Source: JAAYBF01 sp963716445 (GTDB lineage: Bacteria > Actinomycetota > Thermoleophilia > Solirubrobacterales > Thermoleophilaceae). Taken from it: a stretch of DNA of 64,000 bases. The position numbers and the translations under genes were made by a program. How positions within the stretch are numbered: position 1 is the first letter of the stretch; each line of letters starts with the position of its first letter. Below the pieces are notes generated by a model. The model searched no databases. It saw nothing but the letters and a program-made list of their open reading frames with translations, and was not told where the DNA came from. The DNA lies in assembly GCA_963716445.1 (NCBI GenBank), contig OY970313.1, positions 1,798,001 through 1,862,000 on the forward strand, given 5' to 3'. Shown here piece after piece: positions 47,153-54,446 of the stretch.

Positions 47153-47874
47153 GGAACCCCCGCCGTCAGGTCCGCGAGCCGCGCGATCGAACGGCCGAGC
47201 TCGCCGCGCGGCTCGCGGCCGGCGAGCGCGAGCTGGGCGCCGACGCGCGACTCGGGCAGCTGGGCGTCGCAGCGTTCCCGCCAGTGCTCGGACTCGCCGC
47301 GGTCGCGGTTGAGCGCGACCAGCGGCTCGGGTCCGACACGGCTGAGCGAATCGGACAGCACGTCGGCGAGCGCGGGCTCGGTGTCGGGCACGCCGACGAG
47401 CACCACCACATCGGCCAGAGACGCGGCGATCGAGATCTCAGCAGGATCCGCCACGTCGAGCACCAGCGGCGCGAGCTCACGCACGGCATCGACGAGCGCC
47501 GCCGGCTCGTCTGTCCCACGAGCCGCCAGGCAAACTCGTCCCACGGCGCGCGTGCGCGCCGCGGACGCCCTCGACAGGGCACGGGCGAGCCGGCCGGCGG
47601 CCGGCGTCCCGAGCGGGATTGCGCCGCCGCCGACCGGCTCCGCGCTCACGACCGCGGCGCCGTCCGGGTCGCGCAGCGCCAGCTCGGCGGCGAGCGCCCG
47701 TGCGACCGTCGTGGTCCCACTGCGAGGCGCCAGCCCGGCAACGGCAACCACCGGTCGGTCGAGCGTGGTCGAGGCGCAGCTCGGCTCGTCGGCCGCGGAC
47801 TCCAGCGGCTCGAGGAGGAAGCCCGCCAGCGCCGCCAGGGGACTTGGCCGTCGCGCGGAGGCGGTCGCTCTCAC
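47149..47874 (-). CDS. CpaE/TadZ-like P-loop ATPase-like protein
   Basis: 241 residues. A MinD/ParA-like fold with a P-loop-like GLAPRSGTTTVARALA (about 46-61), in which the usual deviant Walker A KGGxGKT is altered (no Lys at the signature position), LVLDVADPAE as the Walker B-like strand, and ADVVVLVGVPDTEPAL. TadZ/CpaE proteins position Tad pili at the pole. The loss of the signature lysine suggests weak or no ATP hydrolysis. The GTG start overlaps the preceding tadE-like gene and the end overlaps the TadG fusion gene. Confidence 0.7.
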   Translation of the reverse strand: MRATASARRPSPLAALAGFLLEPLESAADEPSCASTTLDRPVVAVAGLAPRSGTTTVARALAAELALRDPDGAAVVSAEPVGGGAIPLGTPAAGRLARALSRASAARTRAVGRVCLAARGTDEPAALVDAVRELAPLVLDVADPAEISIAASLADVVVLVGVPDTEPALADVLSDSLSRVGPEPLVALNRDRGESEHWRERCDAQLPESRVGAQLALAGREPRGELGRSIARLADLTAGVP

Positions 47875-48248
47875 CTCAGCTCGACCGCCGCGCGCGCCGT
47901 GACCTGCAGCTTGCGGGCTACCGCCTTCAGTGGCGAAGGCGGCCGCAGGCGGACTCGCACCGAGCCGCCGTCCACGTCCACGCGCGCGCCGGACTCCGAC
48001 CAGCCCGGCAGCGCGTGCCTCACCGCGGCCCTTGCGTCCCCGTCGCCGGCGAGAGCCAGGGCGCCGGCCTCAGCCGCGCCTCCGGCCAGCACGGCCGAGT
48101 AGCCGGTGGCGAGCAGCTGCAGGAGGACCAGCCCGACGGCAAGCATCGCCGGCAGGCCGGCGACCACCTCCACGAGCGCCTGGGCGCGCTCCGACCTCAG
48201 GCCGTCCTCCCCCGGTCGGGCCACGGCCCCTGTCGGCGATGGCCTCAT
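47871..48248 (-). CDS. TadE-like minor pilin, second copy
   Basis: 125 residues from the ATG at 48248, which overlaps the stop of the first tadE-like gene (ATGA). The pattern SERAQALVEVVAGLPAMLAV is the TadE signature: a charged start, a Glu and one membrane helix (about 28-55). The rest is a small beta-rich outer domain (VDVDGGSVRVRLRPP). TadE/TadF proteins are pseudopilins of the Tad pilus. Pairs with the next gene. Confidence 0.8.
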   Translation of the reverse strand: MRPSPTGAVARPGEDGLRSERAQALVEVVAGLPAMLAVGLVLLQLLATGYSAVLAGGAAEAGALALAGDGDARAAVRHALPGWSESGARVDVDGGSVRVRLRPPSPLKAVARKLQVTARAAVELR

Positions 48249-48580
48249 CCCTTCTCTCCCAGCGAGGACGACGCCTCGACCTCGACGGGCAGCCGCCAGC
48301 GACGGAGGAGCAGCGGCACCCGCACGCGTACGCGCACCCGTCCGCCGTCGCGCTCGACCCTCAGGCCGCGCTCGAGCCCGCCGGGAAGAGCCGAGCGGAC
48401 GGCGGACCCGACGTCGCCGTCGACCGCCTCGGCCCGCGCGCCGGCGCGTGCGGCGTGAGCCGTCAGCCAGGCCGTGTGGCCGGCGAGCGCGCACTGCCAG
48501 ACGACGGCGCCGACGAGCAGGACCAACGGCAGGGCCGCCACCAGCTCGACGCTCGCCTGACCGCGCTCGGGCTTCCACAT
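48245..48580 (-). CDS. TadE-like minor pilin, first copy
   Basis: 111 residues from the ATG at 48580 (MWKPERGQASVELVAALP). A GTG at 48598 would add six residues. GQASVELVAALPLVLLVG is the TadE signature and forms one membrane helix; a beta-rich outer part (VERDGGRVRVRVRVP) follows. First gene of the four-gene Tad-like operon on the minus strand. No Tad secretion ATPase (TadA), TadB/C or major pilin gene is in the window, so these may be elsewhere. Confidence 0.8.
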   Translation of the reverse strand: MWKPERGQASVELVAALPLVLLVGAVVWQCALAGHTAWLTAHAARAGARAEAVDGDVGSAVRSALPGGLERGLRVERDGGRVRVRVRVPLLLRRWRLPVEVEASSSLGEKG

Positions 48581-48682
48581 CCGCGAGAAGAGGTCCACGA
48601 CACCACCGTCTCGTCCGCGCGAGAACGGGACAACGGCGGCGAGTTACGTCGGAGCTACAGAAGCGTTACGAAGCTCGGCAAG

Positions 48683-49039
48683 TCACTCGTAGGCGCGAAA
48701 CCGGGCCCAGACCCGGTAGACCCCATACGAGGACAGACCGAGCAGCGCGAGCCAGATCACGGCGCCCCCGCCGCCCACGTCGAACAGCCGGTTCGTGGCG
48801 CAGAAGGTTAGGAACGCGAGCCCGATCGAGCCGTAGAGGACGGCTCGATCGCCGTCCGGCAGGCCCTCGATCTCCGTGCGGAACTGCCGGAACAGCCGGT
48901 AGCCGAGCAGGGCGATGGCGGTGAAGAAGGCGATCGAGAGCGCCGCAAGGAGGACGTCGAGCGCGTCGCCCCCGCCGGGAAGGGCGGTCAGCACGAGCGC
49001 CACCAGGGCGATCAAGCCGAACTTCCAAGCCGTCTCCAC
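48683..49039 (-). CDS. small membrane protein of unknown function
   Basis: 118 residues with about four hydrophobic stretches (7-22, 28-50, 68-85, 91-108) and a hydrophilic loop FRQFRTEIEGLPDGDR. GTG start, 7 nt after a TAGGAT -10 box, so it has its own leaderless promoter. It lies between uppP and the Tad-like operon on the same strand. No family recognised. Confidence 0.65.
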   Translation of the reverse strand: METAWKFGLIALVALVLTALPGGGDALDVLLAALSIAFFTAIALLGYRLFRQFRTEIEGLPDGDRAVLYGSIGLAFLTFCATNRLFDVGGGGAVIWLALLGLSSYGVYRVWARFRAYE

Positions 49040-49046
49040 GCGATCG

Positions 49047-49052
49047 ATCCTA
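49047..49052 (-). promoter_or_regulatory. -10 box of the 49039 membrane gene
   Basis: TAGGAT on the minus strand, 7 nt before the GTG start. Confidence 0.55.
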
Positions 49053-49055
49053 GTC

Positions 49056-49883
49056 CTAGGAATGGATGGCGCCGGTGGCCGTCAGCACGAGGACGAGTGT
49101 TCCCAGCGCGATCCGGTAGCCCACGAAGAGACGCACCGAATGTGTAGAGAGATAGCGCAGCAGCCAGGCGATCGCCGCATAGCCGACGAAGAAGGAGATC
49201 ACCGTCGCGAGCGCGATGTAGCCGAGCGGATCGCCGTCGGCCTCGTCGCCCGAGAGGATGCCCGCCAGCTGGAAGAGCCCGCTGAGCACCACGGCCGGGA
49301 CCGCCAGCAGGAACGAGAAGCGCGCCGCCGCCTGACGCTCCAGCCCGAGCAGCAGGCCGGCGCTCATCGTTGCGCCCGACCGCGAGACGCCCGGGATCAG
49401 AGCGAGCGACTGCGCGAGGCCGATCACGATCCCGTCGCGCGTCGAGATCTGGCCCAGCTCGCGGTCGTGACGGCCGACGCGATCCGCATAGCCGAGCACG
49501 AGCGCGAAGACGATCAGCACTGTTCCCACGAGCCACAAGTTGCGCGCGCCGGTCTCGATCTGGTCCTCGAACGTCAGGCCGAGGATCCCGATTGGGATCG
49601 TCGCGACGATCAGGTACCACCCCATGCGCGCGTGCGCGGTCGACCGCAGCACCGGCTCGCGCAGTGACTTCAGCCAGACCGTCGCGATCGACCAGAGGTC
49701 CTGGCGGAAGTAGATGAGGACGGCGGCCTCGGTGCCGAGCTGGGTGACCGCGGTGAACGCCGCACCCGGATCGTCCCAGCCGAAGAAGGCCGAGACGACG
49801 AGCTGGTGCGCGCTCGAGGAGATCGGCACGAACTCCGTCAGCCCCTGCACGATGCCCAGGACGATGGCCTCGATCAGCGACAC
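49056..49883 (-). CDS. uppP: undecaprenyl-diphosphatase (BacA/UppP)
   Basis: 275 residues with about eight membrane helices. Signature 1 is QGLTEFVPISSSAHQLV (Glu-rich loop) and signature 2 IPGVSRSGATMSAGLLLGL (Arg/Ser of the active site). It recycles the lipid carrier for peptidoglycan and other cell-wall polymers and gives bacitracin tolerance. GTG start with a TAGGGT -10 box 9 nt upstream. Divergent from the small gene at 49947. Confidence 0.96.
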   Translation of the reverse strand: MSLIEAIVLGIVQGLTEFVPISSSAHQLVVSAFFGWDDPGAAFTAVTQLGTEAAVLIYFRQDLWSIATVWLKSLREPVLRSTAHARMGWYLIVATIPIGILGLTFEDQIETGARNLWLVGTVLIVFALVLGYADRVGRHDRELGQISTRDGIVIGLAQSLALIPGVSRSGATMSAGLLLGLERQAAARFSFLLAVPAVVLSGLFQLAGILSGDEADGDPLGYIALATVISFFVGYAAIAWLLRYLSTHSVRLFVGYRIALGTLVLVLTATGAIHS

Positions 49884-49892
49884 AGCGGCAGA

Positions 49893-49898
49893 ACCCTA
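49893..49898 (-). promoter_or_regulatory. uppP -10 box
   Basis: TAGGGT on the minus strand, 9 nt before the uppP GTG. Confidence 0.55.
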
Positions 49899-49931
49899 TT
49901 GAGCGCGGGCCGGTCCGCCCCTGCCAGCCGG

Positions 49932-49937
49932 TAAACT
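49932..49937 (+). promoter_or_regulatory. -10 box of the 49947 gene
   Basis: TAAACT, 9 nt before the ATG at 49947; leaderless arrangement. Confidence 0.55.
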
Positions 49938-49946
49938 GGCGCGCCG

Positions 49947-50201
49947 ATGAAGGCCCGTCTCACCCTCCTCGCCACCCTCGCCCTCTCGGCTTGGCTGCTC
50001 TACGCCGTCCCGGCGTTGGCGCACGACAACGGCGAGGGACTCGTCGGCGAGACCGACGACAAGATCATCACCTTCTTCTCGCTCGGCGTCGTCGTCTTCT
50101 TCGCGGTGCTCGTCTCCGTGCTGTCCTGGCTGCAGAGCACGCTGGAGAAGCGCAAGGAGCAGCGTCGGGCCGCGGAGTTCCGCCAGCGCATCGGCTGGTA
50201 G
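49947..50201 (+). CDS. small membrane protein with signal peptide
   Basis: 84 residues: a signal peptide (1-25, ending PALAH), a short outer loop (DNGEGLVGETDDK), one membrane helix (about 42-63) and a basic helical cytoplasmic tail (STLEKRKEQRRAAEFRQR). So the mature protein would be a single-pass membrane peptide of about 58 residues. Own promoter, standing between uppP and the enoyl-CoA hydratase gene. No family recognised. Confidence 0.65.
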   Translation: MKARLTLLATLALSAWLLYAVPALAHDNGEGLVGETDDKIITFFSLGVVVFFAVLVSVLSWLQSTLEKRKEQRRAAEFRQRIGW

Positions 50202-50334
50202 CGACTCCTTTCCCCAACTGTTCACACCGTCGGCTCGCGGTCGCGTGACGATGCCGGTGCAGTTCCCCCAGCACGCGGCCCCGGCTTCCCCGCACGGGGT
50301 CGCTGCTCTTCCGGGGCCTTGCGGAGAGCCGGGT

Positions 50335-50340
50335 TAGAGT
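50335..50340 (+). promoter_or_regulatory. echA -10 box
   Basis: TAGAGT, 9 nt before the ATG at 50350. Confidence 0.55.
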
Positions 50341-50349
50341 CCTCCGAGC

Positions 50350-51126
50350 ATGGCTCTCGACTCCAATCAGGTGACCTACGAACGGCGTGGCGCCGCCGCG
50401 GTCGTGACGATCGACCGCCCCGAGCGGCGCAACGCAGTCGACGGGGCGACGGCTGCGCTGCTCGCCGACGCCCACAGCCGCTTCGAGTGCGACGACGAGG
50501 CGCGCGTGATGGTCCTGACCGGGGCCGGGGACGAGGCGTTCTGCGCCGGCGCCGACCTCAAGGCGATCGCGACGCTCGGCCCGCGACTCGACTCGCCCGA
50601 CGGCCCCCTCGGCTTCACCCGCCGCACGGCCTCGAAGCCCACGATCGCCGCGATCTCCGGCTGGTGTTTGGCGGGCGGCCTCGAGCTCGCGCTCTGGTGC
50701 GACCTGCGGATCGCCGCCGAGGGATCGCGCCTCGGCTTCACGGAGCGTCGCTTCGGCGTGCCGCTGATCGACGGCGGCACCCAGCGGCTGCCGCGAATCG
50801 TCGGACTCGGCCGCGGGCTCGACCTGATCCTCAGCGGCCGAATCGTCGCGGCCGAGGAGGCGCTCGCGATCGGCCTGCTGACCGAGATCGTCCCCGCGGG
50901 CGGGCACCTCGACCGCGCGCTGGAGATGGCCGAGGCGCTCGCCGCCTTCCCGCAGCAGACGATGCTCGCCGACCGCAGAGCTGCGATCGAGGGCTTCGGC
51001 ATGCCGCTCGCCGACGGCATCGAGCTGGAGTCCCAGGCCGGCCAGGGCACCTACGCCGACGCCGTCCAGGGCGCCGCCCGCTTCGCCGGCGGCGAGGGCC
51101 GCGGCGGCGCGGGCGCCGGGACCTGA
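50350..51126 (+). CDS. enoyl-CoA hydratase/isomerase family protein
   Basis: 258 residues of the crotonase fold: oxyanion-hole blocks AFCAGADLKAI and SGWCLAGGLELAL, the catalytic Glu expected in LGFTERRFGVPL, and an Asp (LIDGGTQRLP) where the second catalytic Glu of typical hydratases stands. So it may be a hydratase or another crotonase activity. A flexible Gly/Ala-rich tail ends the protein. Alone between uppP/49947 and a convergent MFS gene, separated from the latter by a hairpin. Confidence 0.87.
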   Translation: MALDSNQVTYERRGAAAVVTIDRPERRNAVDGATAALLADAHSRFECDDEARVMVLTGAGDEAFCAGADLKAIATLGPRLDSPDGPLGFTRRTASKPTIAAISGWCLAGGLELALWCDLRIAAEGSRLGFTERRFGVPLIDGGTQRLPRIVGLGRGLDLILSGRIVAAEEALAIGLLTEIVPAGGHLDRALEMAEALAAFPQQTMLADRRAAIEGFGMPLADGIELESQAGQGTYADAVQGAARFAGGEGRGGAGAGT

Positions 51127-51147
51127 CTCCGTCGTCTTAGCGGTGCA

Positions 51148-51191
51148 GAGTGGAACTTTGTACGCGCCAGGACCGGGTCAAAGCTCCACTC
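51148..51191. terminator. imperfect long hairpin between convergent genes
   Basis: GAGTGGAACTTTG (51148-51160) pairs with CAAAGCTCCACTC (51179-51191) over 12 of 13 bases, loop of 18. Probably ends both the hydratase and the MFS transcripts. The arm is very similar to that of the hairpin at 28907-28954. Confidence 0.6.
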
Positions 51192-51206
51192 GAGGCCCCG
51201 CGGCAT

Positions 51207-52586
51207 TCAGAGAGGACCCCCCTGGGCATGAAAGTCGCCCGGGCGGAGGACAGCTGCCGTCAGCACCGCGCCGGCCAACGCGAGCAGGCCAGCGACGAGG
51301 AAGATCTCGTTGAGGCCGGCGACGAAGCCGTCGTCGGCGAGGCGGTGCTGGAAGATCGCGCCGAGGCCGGCGATCCCGGCGGCGATCCCCACCTGGCGGA
51401 AGGTGTTGTTGATGCCGGATGAGAGGCCGCTGCGCTCGACCGGGAGGACGCCGACCATCGCGGCGGCGAGCGCCGGGCTGATCACCCCGATTCCAGCGCC
51501 GCCGACCATCAGGCCGGCGAGCAGCGCCGTCCAGTCGTCGCCGTCGCGCAGGCCGTGCATCAGCAGCAGGCCGGCGCCGATCAGCACGAGACCGGCCGTC
51601 AGCAGCGTGCGCAGCGACACCCGGGCCGTCAGGCGACCGGAGATCGGCGCGAAGACGAACAGCGTCATGGTGACCGGCAGCAGGCGCAGGCCGGTCTCGA
51701 ACGGCGTGTAGCCGAGCACGTCCTGGAAGTAGATCGCCAGGAACAGGAACATCGGGTAGAGCGCGACCGACTGGACGAACGCGACGGCCGCGGTGCCGGC
51801 GAAGGCGCGGTCGCGGAAGAGGCGGACGTCGAGCATGGGGCGCTCCGCGCGCAGCTCGATCGCCACGAAGGCCGCCAGCGCCAGCGGTCCGCCGATCAGG
51901 CCGACGAGCACGAGCGGACTGTCCCAACCGTCCGGATTGCCGCGGATCAGCGCGAGCACGAGCAGGAACAGGCCGGCGCTGAACGCGGCGGCGCCCGGCA
52001 GGTCGACCGGTCCGGCGGCCGGATCGCGCGACTCGCGCAGACGGCGCAGGGCGAGCAGCGCGAGGGCCGCCCCGGCAGGCAGGTTGATCCAGAAGATCCA
52101 GCGCCAGCCGAGGCCGTCGACGAGCGCGCCGCCGACCAGCGGCCCGATCGCCAGCGCGGCGCCGCTGACAGCCCCCCAGACGCCGAACGCCCTCCCCCGG
52201 TCGGCGCCGCTGTACTCCTCGGCGAGCAGCGCGAGCGAGGTCGCGAACATCGCCGCCGCGCCGACTCCCTGCAGGCCGCGGGCGAGGTCGAGCGCCAGCG
52301 GCGACCACGCGGCCGCGCAGGCGGCCGAGGCGGCCGTGAAGAGCAGCACGCCCGCGACGAAGACGCGCCGCCGCCCGATCCGGTCGGCGAGCGAGCCGGC
52401 GCTCAGCAGCGTCACCGCGAGCGTCAGGGCATAGGCGTCGATCACCCACTGCAGCTCGGAGAAGCTGGCGCCGAGGTCGTCCTCGATCGCCGGCAGGGCG
52501 ACGTTGACGACCGTGACGTCGAGCAGCAACAGCGCCGTCGACGCGCAGACGACCGCGAGCGTCCACCCCCTGTCGGCCGGCTTCAC
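51207..52586 (-). CDS. MFS efflux transporter, DHA2 (EmrB/QacA) type
   Basis: 459 residues with about 14 membrane helices. Motif LLLLDVTVVNVALPAI in helix 1 is the DHA2 signature (Asp-Val-Thr-Val-Val-Asn), and GSLADRIGRRRVFVAG is MFS motif A. These pumps export drugs or other toxic compounds with H+. It starts 54 bases after the Cys-pair peptide and follows arsR on the same strand, so it is probably controlled by ArsR; whether it moves arsenic compounds is inference, as DHA2 pumps are not classic arsenite carriers. Confidence 0.9.
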   Translation of the reverse strand: MKPADRGWTLAVVCASTALLLLDVTVVNVALPAIEDDLGASFSELQWVIDAYALTLAVTLLSAGSLADRIGRRRVFVAGVLLFTAASAACAAAWSPLALDLARGLQGVGAAAMFATSLALLAEEYSGADRGRAFGVWGAVSGAALAIGPLVGGALVDGLGWRWIFWINLPAGAALALLALRRLRESRDPAAGPVDLPGAAAFSAGLFLLVLALIRGNPDGWDSPLVLVGLIGGPLALAAFVAIELRAERPMLDVRLFRDRAFAGTAAVAFVQSVALYPMFLFLAIYFQDVLGYTPFETGLRLLPVTMTLFVFAPISGRLTARVSLRTLLTAGLVLIGAGLLLMHGLRDGDDWTALLAGLMVGGAGIGVISPALAAAMVGVLPVERSGLSSGINNTFRQVGIAAGIAGLGAIFQHRLADDGFVAGLNEIFLVAGLLALAGAVLTAAVLRPGDFHAQGGPL

Positions 52587-52640
52587 GCCGCGATCGTCTC
52601 AGACCGCGGCGTGTCGCCGGCCGAAGCGCGGGGCTTGCCG

Positions 52641-52721
52641 TCAGCAGCAGCCGCCGTCGTCACAGCAACCGCCTCCGTCGGCGCGCTGCACGCGCCGGTC
52701 GCTCAGTCCCGTGTCAACCAT
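52641..52721 (-). CDS. 26-residue peptide with two Cys-Cys pairs in the ars operon
   Basis: The reading frame encodes MVDTGLSDRRVQRADGGG followed by CCDDGGCC and stop. It has an excellent ribosome-binding site (GGAGGAGGT, 6-base spacing), overlaps the last 19 bases of arsR in another frame and precedes the MFS gene. Two vicinal cysteine pairs in 8 residues would bind As(III) or a soft metal tightly. It could be a metallochaperone or buffer for the pump or for ArsR. No family is recognised; too short for normal gene finders. Confidence 0.6.
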   Translation of the reverse strand: MVDTGLSDRRVQRADGGGCCDDGGCC

Positions 52722-53062
52722 CTGCTCACCTCCTCCAAAGCCTCGGTCTTGACGTAGTAGTAGGCCCACAGGCCGTTGCGCTCCGAGTCGACGATGCCGG
52801 CCTTGCGCAGCACGCCGAGATGGTGCGAGACCGTCGGCTGCGAGAGGGCGAAGAGCGGCACCAGCTCGCAGACGCAGACCTTGCCCGCGTGCTTGCGCAG
52901 GACGTCGACGAGCTGGAGCCGGACCGGGTCGGCCAGCGCCTTGGCGATCCCCGCCATCCGCTCGGCCTCCGCCCGATCGACGTCGGGGTAGACGACCGGC
53001 CGGCAGCACGGCTCGCCAGCCGGGCGCTTGGTCTTCGGGGCGAGCTCCAGATCGACGGTCAT
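52703..53062 (-). CDS. arsR: ArsR-family metal(loid)-responsive repressor
   Basis: 119 residues, winged helix-turn-helix (FALSQPTVSHHLGVLRKAGIV). N-terminal Cys19-Cys20 (GEPCCRPV) and Cys63/Cys65 (GKVCVCELV) match the two known As(III) site types: the CC pair plus a helix Cys, as in Corynebacterium glutamicum ArsR, and the CxC of the classic ArsR. Binding releases the DNA. It is divergent from arsC, and the AT-rich stretch between them holds both promoters and a palindrome TCAATTGA. Start ATG is 7 nt from the -10. Confidence 0.93.
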   Translation of the reverse strand: MTVDLELAPKTKRPAGEPCCRPVVYPDVDRAEAERMAGIAKALADPVRLQLVDVLRKHAGKVCVCELVPLFALSQPTVSHHLGVLRKAGIVDSERNGLWAYYYVKTEALEEVSRWLTRD

Positions 53063-53069
53063 CTATACA

Positions 53070-53098
53070 TGAATATCAATTGAAGTGATGATTGTCAA
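53070..53098 (-). promoter_or_regulatory. arsR promoter with perfect -35
   Basis: On the minus strand TTGACA (53098-53093), a 17-base spacer, and TATTCA (53075-53070), 7 nt before the arsR ATG. The palindrome TCAATTGA (53076-53083) lies in the spacer and is a candidate ArsR operator. The whole stretch is AT-rich in a GC-rich genome. Confidence 0.65.
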
Positions 53099-53109
53099 TA
53101 CAATAGGAT
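53080..53109 (+). promoter_or_regulatory. arsC promoter, overlapping the arsR promoter
   Basis: TTGAAG (53080-53085), an 18-base spacer and TAGGAT (53104-53109), 7 nt before the ATG of the 21-codon leader frame. It overlaps the arsR promoter and the TCAATTGA palindrome, so one bound ArsR dimer could silence both directions. Confidence 0.6.
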
Positions 53110-53116
53110 CTTGGCC

Positions 53117-53182
53117 ATGGGAGCTCCCGCGGAAGGCGCGATGACCGAGCGCCGCCGGACGTCCGAGGCGGGTCGTGCCTGA
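53117..53182 (+). CDS. 21-codon leader frame coupled to arsC
   Basis: ATG at 53117, 7 nt after the TAGGAT -10 box, the same spacing as other leaderless genes in the window. It encodes 21 residues (MGAPAEGAMTERRRT...) and its stop TGA overlaps the arsC start (TGATG). Likely the transcript begins at this ATG and arsC is translated by coupling. The peptide has no cysteine and probably no function of its own. Confidence 0.45.
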   Translation: MGAPAEGAMTERRRTSEAGRA

Positions 53183-53580
53183 TGGCACGCGTCCTCTTCG
53201 TCTGCCTCCAGAACGCCGGCCGCTCGCAGATCAGCCGGGCGCTCTTCGACCGCGACGCCGCCGGCCGCCACGAGTCGCGCTCGGCGGGCACGACGCCGGC
53301 CGACCGGGTCCATCCCGAGGTCGTCGCGGTCATGGGCGAGCTCGGGATCGACGTGTCCGACCAGACCCCAAAGCGCCTGACCGACGAACTCGCCCGCTGG
53401 GCCGACGTCGTCGTGACGATGGGCTGCGGCGACCAGTGCCCGTACGTCCCCGGCAAGCGCTACGTCGACTGGGAGCTCGAGGACCCGCACGGCCGCTCGC
53501 TCGACGACGTGCGGCGGATCCGCGACGACATCGCCGGCCGGGTCGACGGCCTGGTGGGAGAGCTGGACGCCGCGGGCTAG
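53182..53580 (+). CDS. arsC: arsenate reductase, low-molecular-weight phosphatase type
   Basis: 132 residues. The LMW-phosphatase P-loop Cys8-LQNAG-Arg14-Ser15 binds arsenate; Cys82 and Cys86 in VTMGCGDQCP are placed like the resolving cysteines of thioredoxin-dependent ArsC (Cys82/Cys89 in the pI258 enzyme), and YVDWELEDP supplies the acid Asp. It reduces arsenate to arsenite, using thioredoxin or mycothiol. First protein gene right of the arsR/arsC control region. Confidence 0.92.
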   Translation: MARVLFVCLQNAGRSQISRALFDRDAAGRHESRSAGTTPADRVHPEVVAVMGELGIDVSDQTPKRLTDELARWADVVVTMGCGDQCPYVPGKRYVDWELEDPHGRSLDDVRRIRDDIAGRVDGLVGELDAAG

Positions 53581-53583
53581 AGT
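53578..53583 (+). promoter_or_regulatory. -10 box of the ABC ATPase gene
   Basis: TAGAGT, formed in part by the arsC stop codon, 8 nt before the GTG at 53592; the ABC genes can be transcribed apart from arsC. Confidence 0.5.
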
Positions 53584-53591
53584 GCCCGGCC

Positions 53592-54446
53592 GTGGGCGAA
53601 GCGGCGATCGAGGTCTCCGACCTCCACAAGAGCTATGACGACGTCGAGGCCGTCCGCGGCCTGTCGTTCGACGTCCGGCGCGGCGAGGTGTTCGGCCTGC
53701 TGGGCCCGAACGGCGCCGGGAAGACGACGACCGTCGAGATCCTCGAGGGCTACCGGCGCCGCTCGGCCGGCGAGGTGCGAGTGCTCGGCCACGACCCGGA
53801 GCGTCGCGAGCGCGAGCTGCAGCAGCAGGTCGGGATCGTGCTGCAGAGCTGCGGCTTCTACCCGCGACTGACGGTGCGCGAGTCGGTCGCCCACATGTCC
53901 AGGGCATACCCCCACCCGCGCGACCCGGACGAGACGATCGCGCTCGTCGGGCTCGGCGAGCAATCCGGCACCTTCGCCGGCAGGCTCTCCGGCGGCCAGC
54001 GGCGGCGGCTCGACCTGGCGCTGGCGCTGGTCGGCGACCCGCAGGTCGTCTTCCTCGACGAGCCGACGACCGGCTTCGACCCCGCCGCGCGCCGCGACGC
54101 CTGGGACGTCGTGCGGGCGCTGCGCGACCTCGACAAGACGGTCCTGCTCACGACCCACTACCTCGACGAGGCGCAGGCGCTCGCTGACCGCGTCGCGATC
54201 GTCAAGGACGGGCGGATCGTCGCGCAGGGACCGCCGTCGGACCTCGGCCCCAGCTCCGGCGGCTACCGCGTCTCCTACATGTCGGGCGGCCGCCGCGTCG
54301 AGCATCAGACCGACGACCCGACCGACCTCCTGCACCGCCTGACCGGCGACGCGCTCGCTCGCGGCGAGCGGCTCGACGGCATCGAGGTCGCGCGCCCGAC
54401 GCTCGAGGATGTCTACCTCGAGCTGACCGCGGAGGACGAGCGGTGA
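53592..54446 (+). CDS. ABC-2 exporter ATP-binding protein (DrrA/CcmA-like)
   Basis: 284 residues from the GTG at 53592, set by the TAGAGT box. Walker A GPNGAGKTTT, Q-loop VLQSCGFYP, signature LSGGQRRRLDLAL, Walker B VVFLDEPTTGFDP, and H-loop TTHYLDEA. A C-terminal extension (about 225-284) typical of DrrA-type drug or lipid exporters follows. Works with the permease encoded next (4-base overlap). Substrate unknown; the neighbourhood suggests stress or toxin export. Confidence 0.92.
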   Translation: MGEAAIEVSDLHKSYDDVEAVRGLSFDVRRGEVFGLLGPNGAGKTTTVEILEGYRRRSAGEVRVLGHDPERRERELQQQVGIVLQSCGFYPRLTVRESVAHMSRAYPHPRDPDETIALVGLGEQSGTFAGRLSGGQRRRLDLALALVGDPQVVFLDEPTTGFDPAARRDAWDVVRALRDLDKTVLLTTHYLDEAQALADRVAIVKDGRIVAQGPPSDLGPSSGGYRVSYMSGGRRVEHQTDDPTDLLHRLTGDALARGERLDGIEVARPTLEDVYLELTAEDER

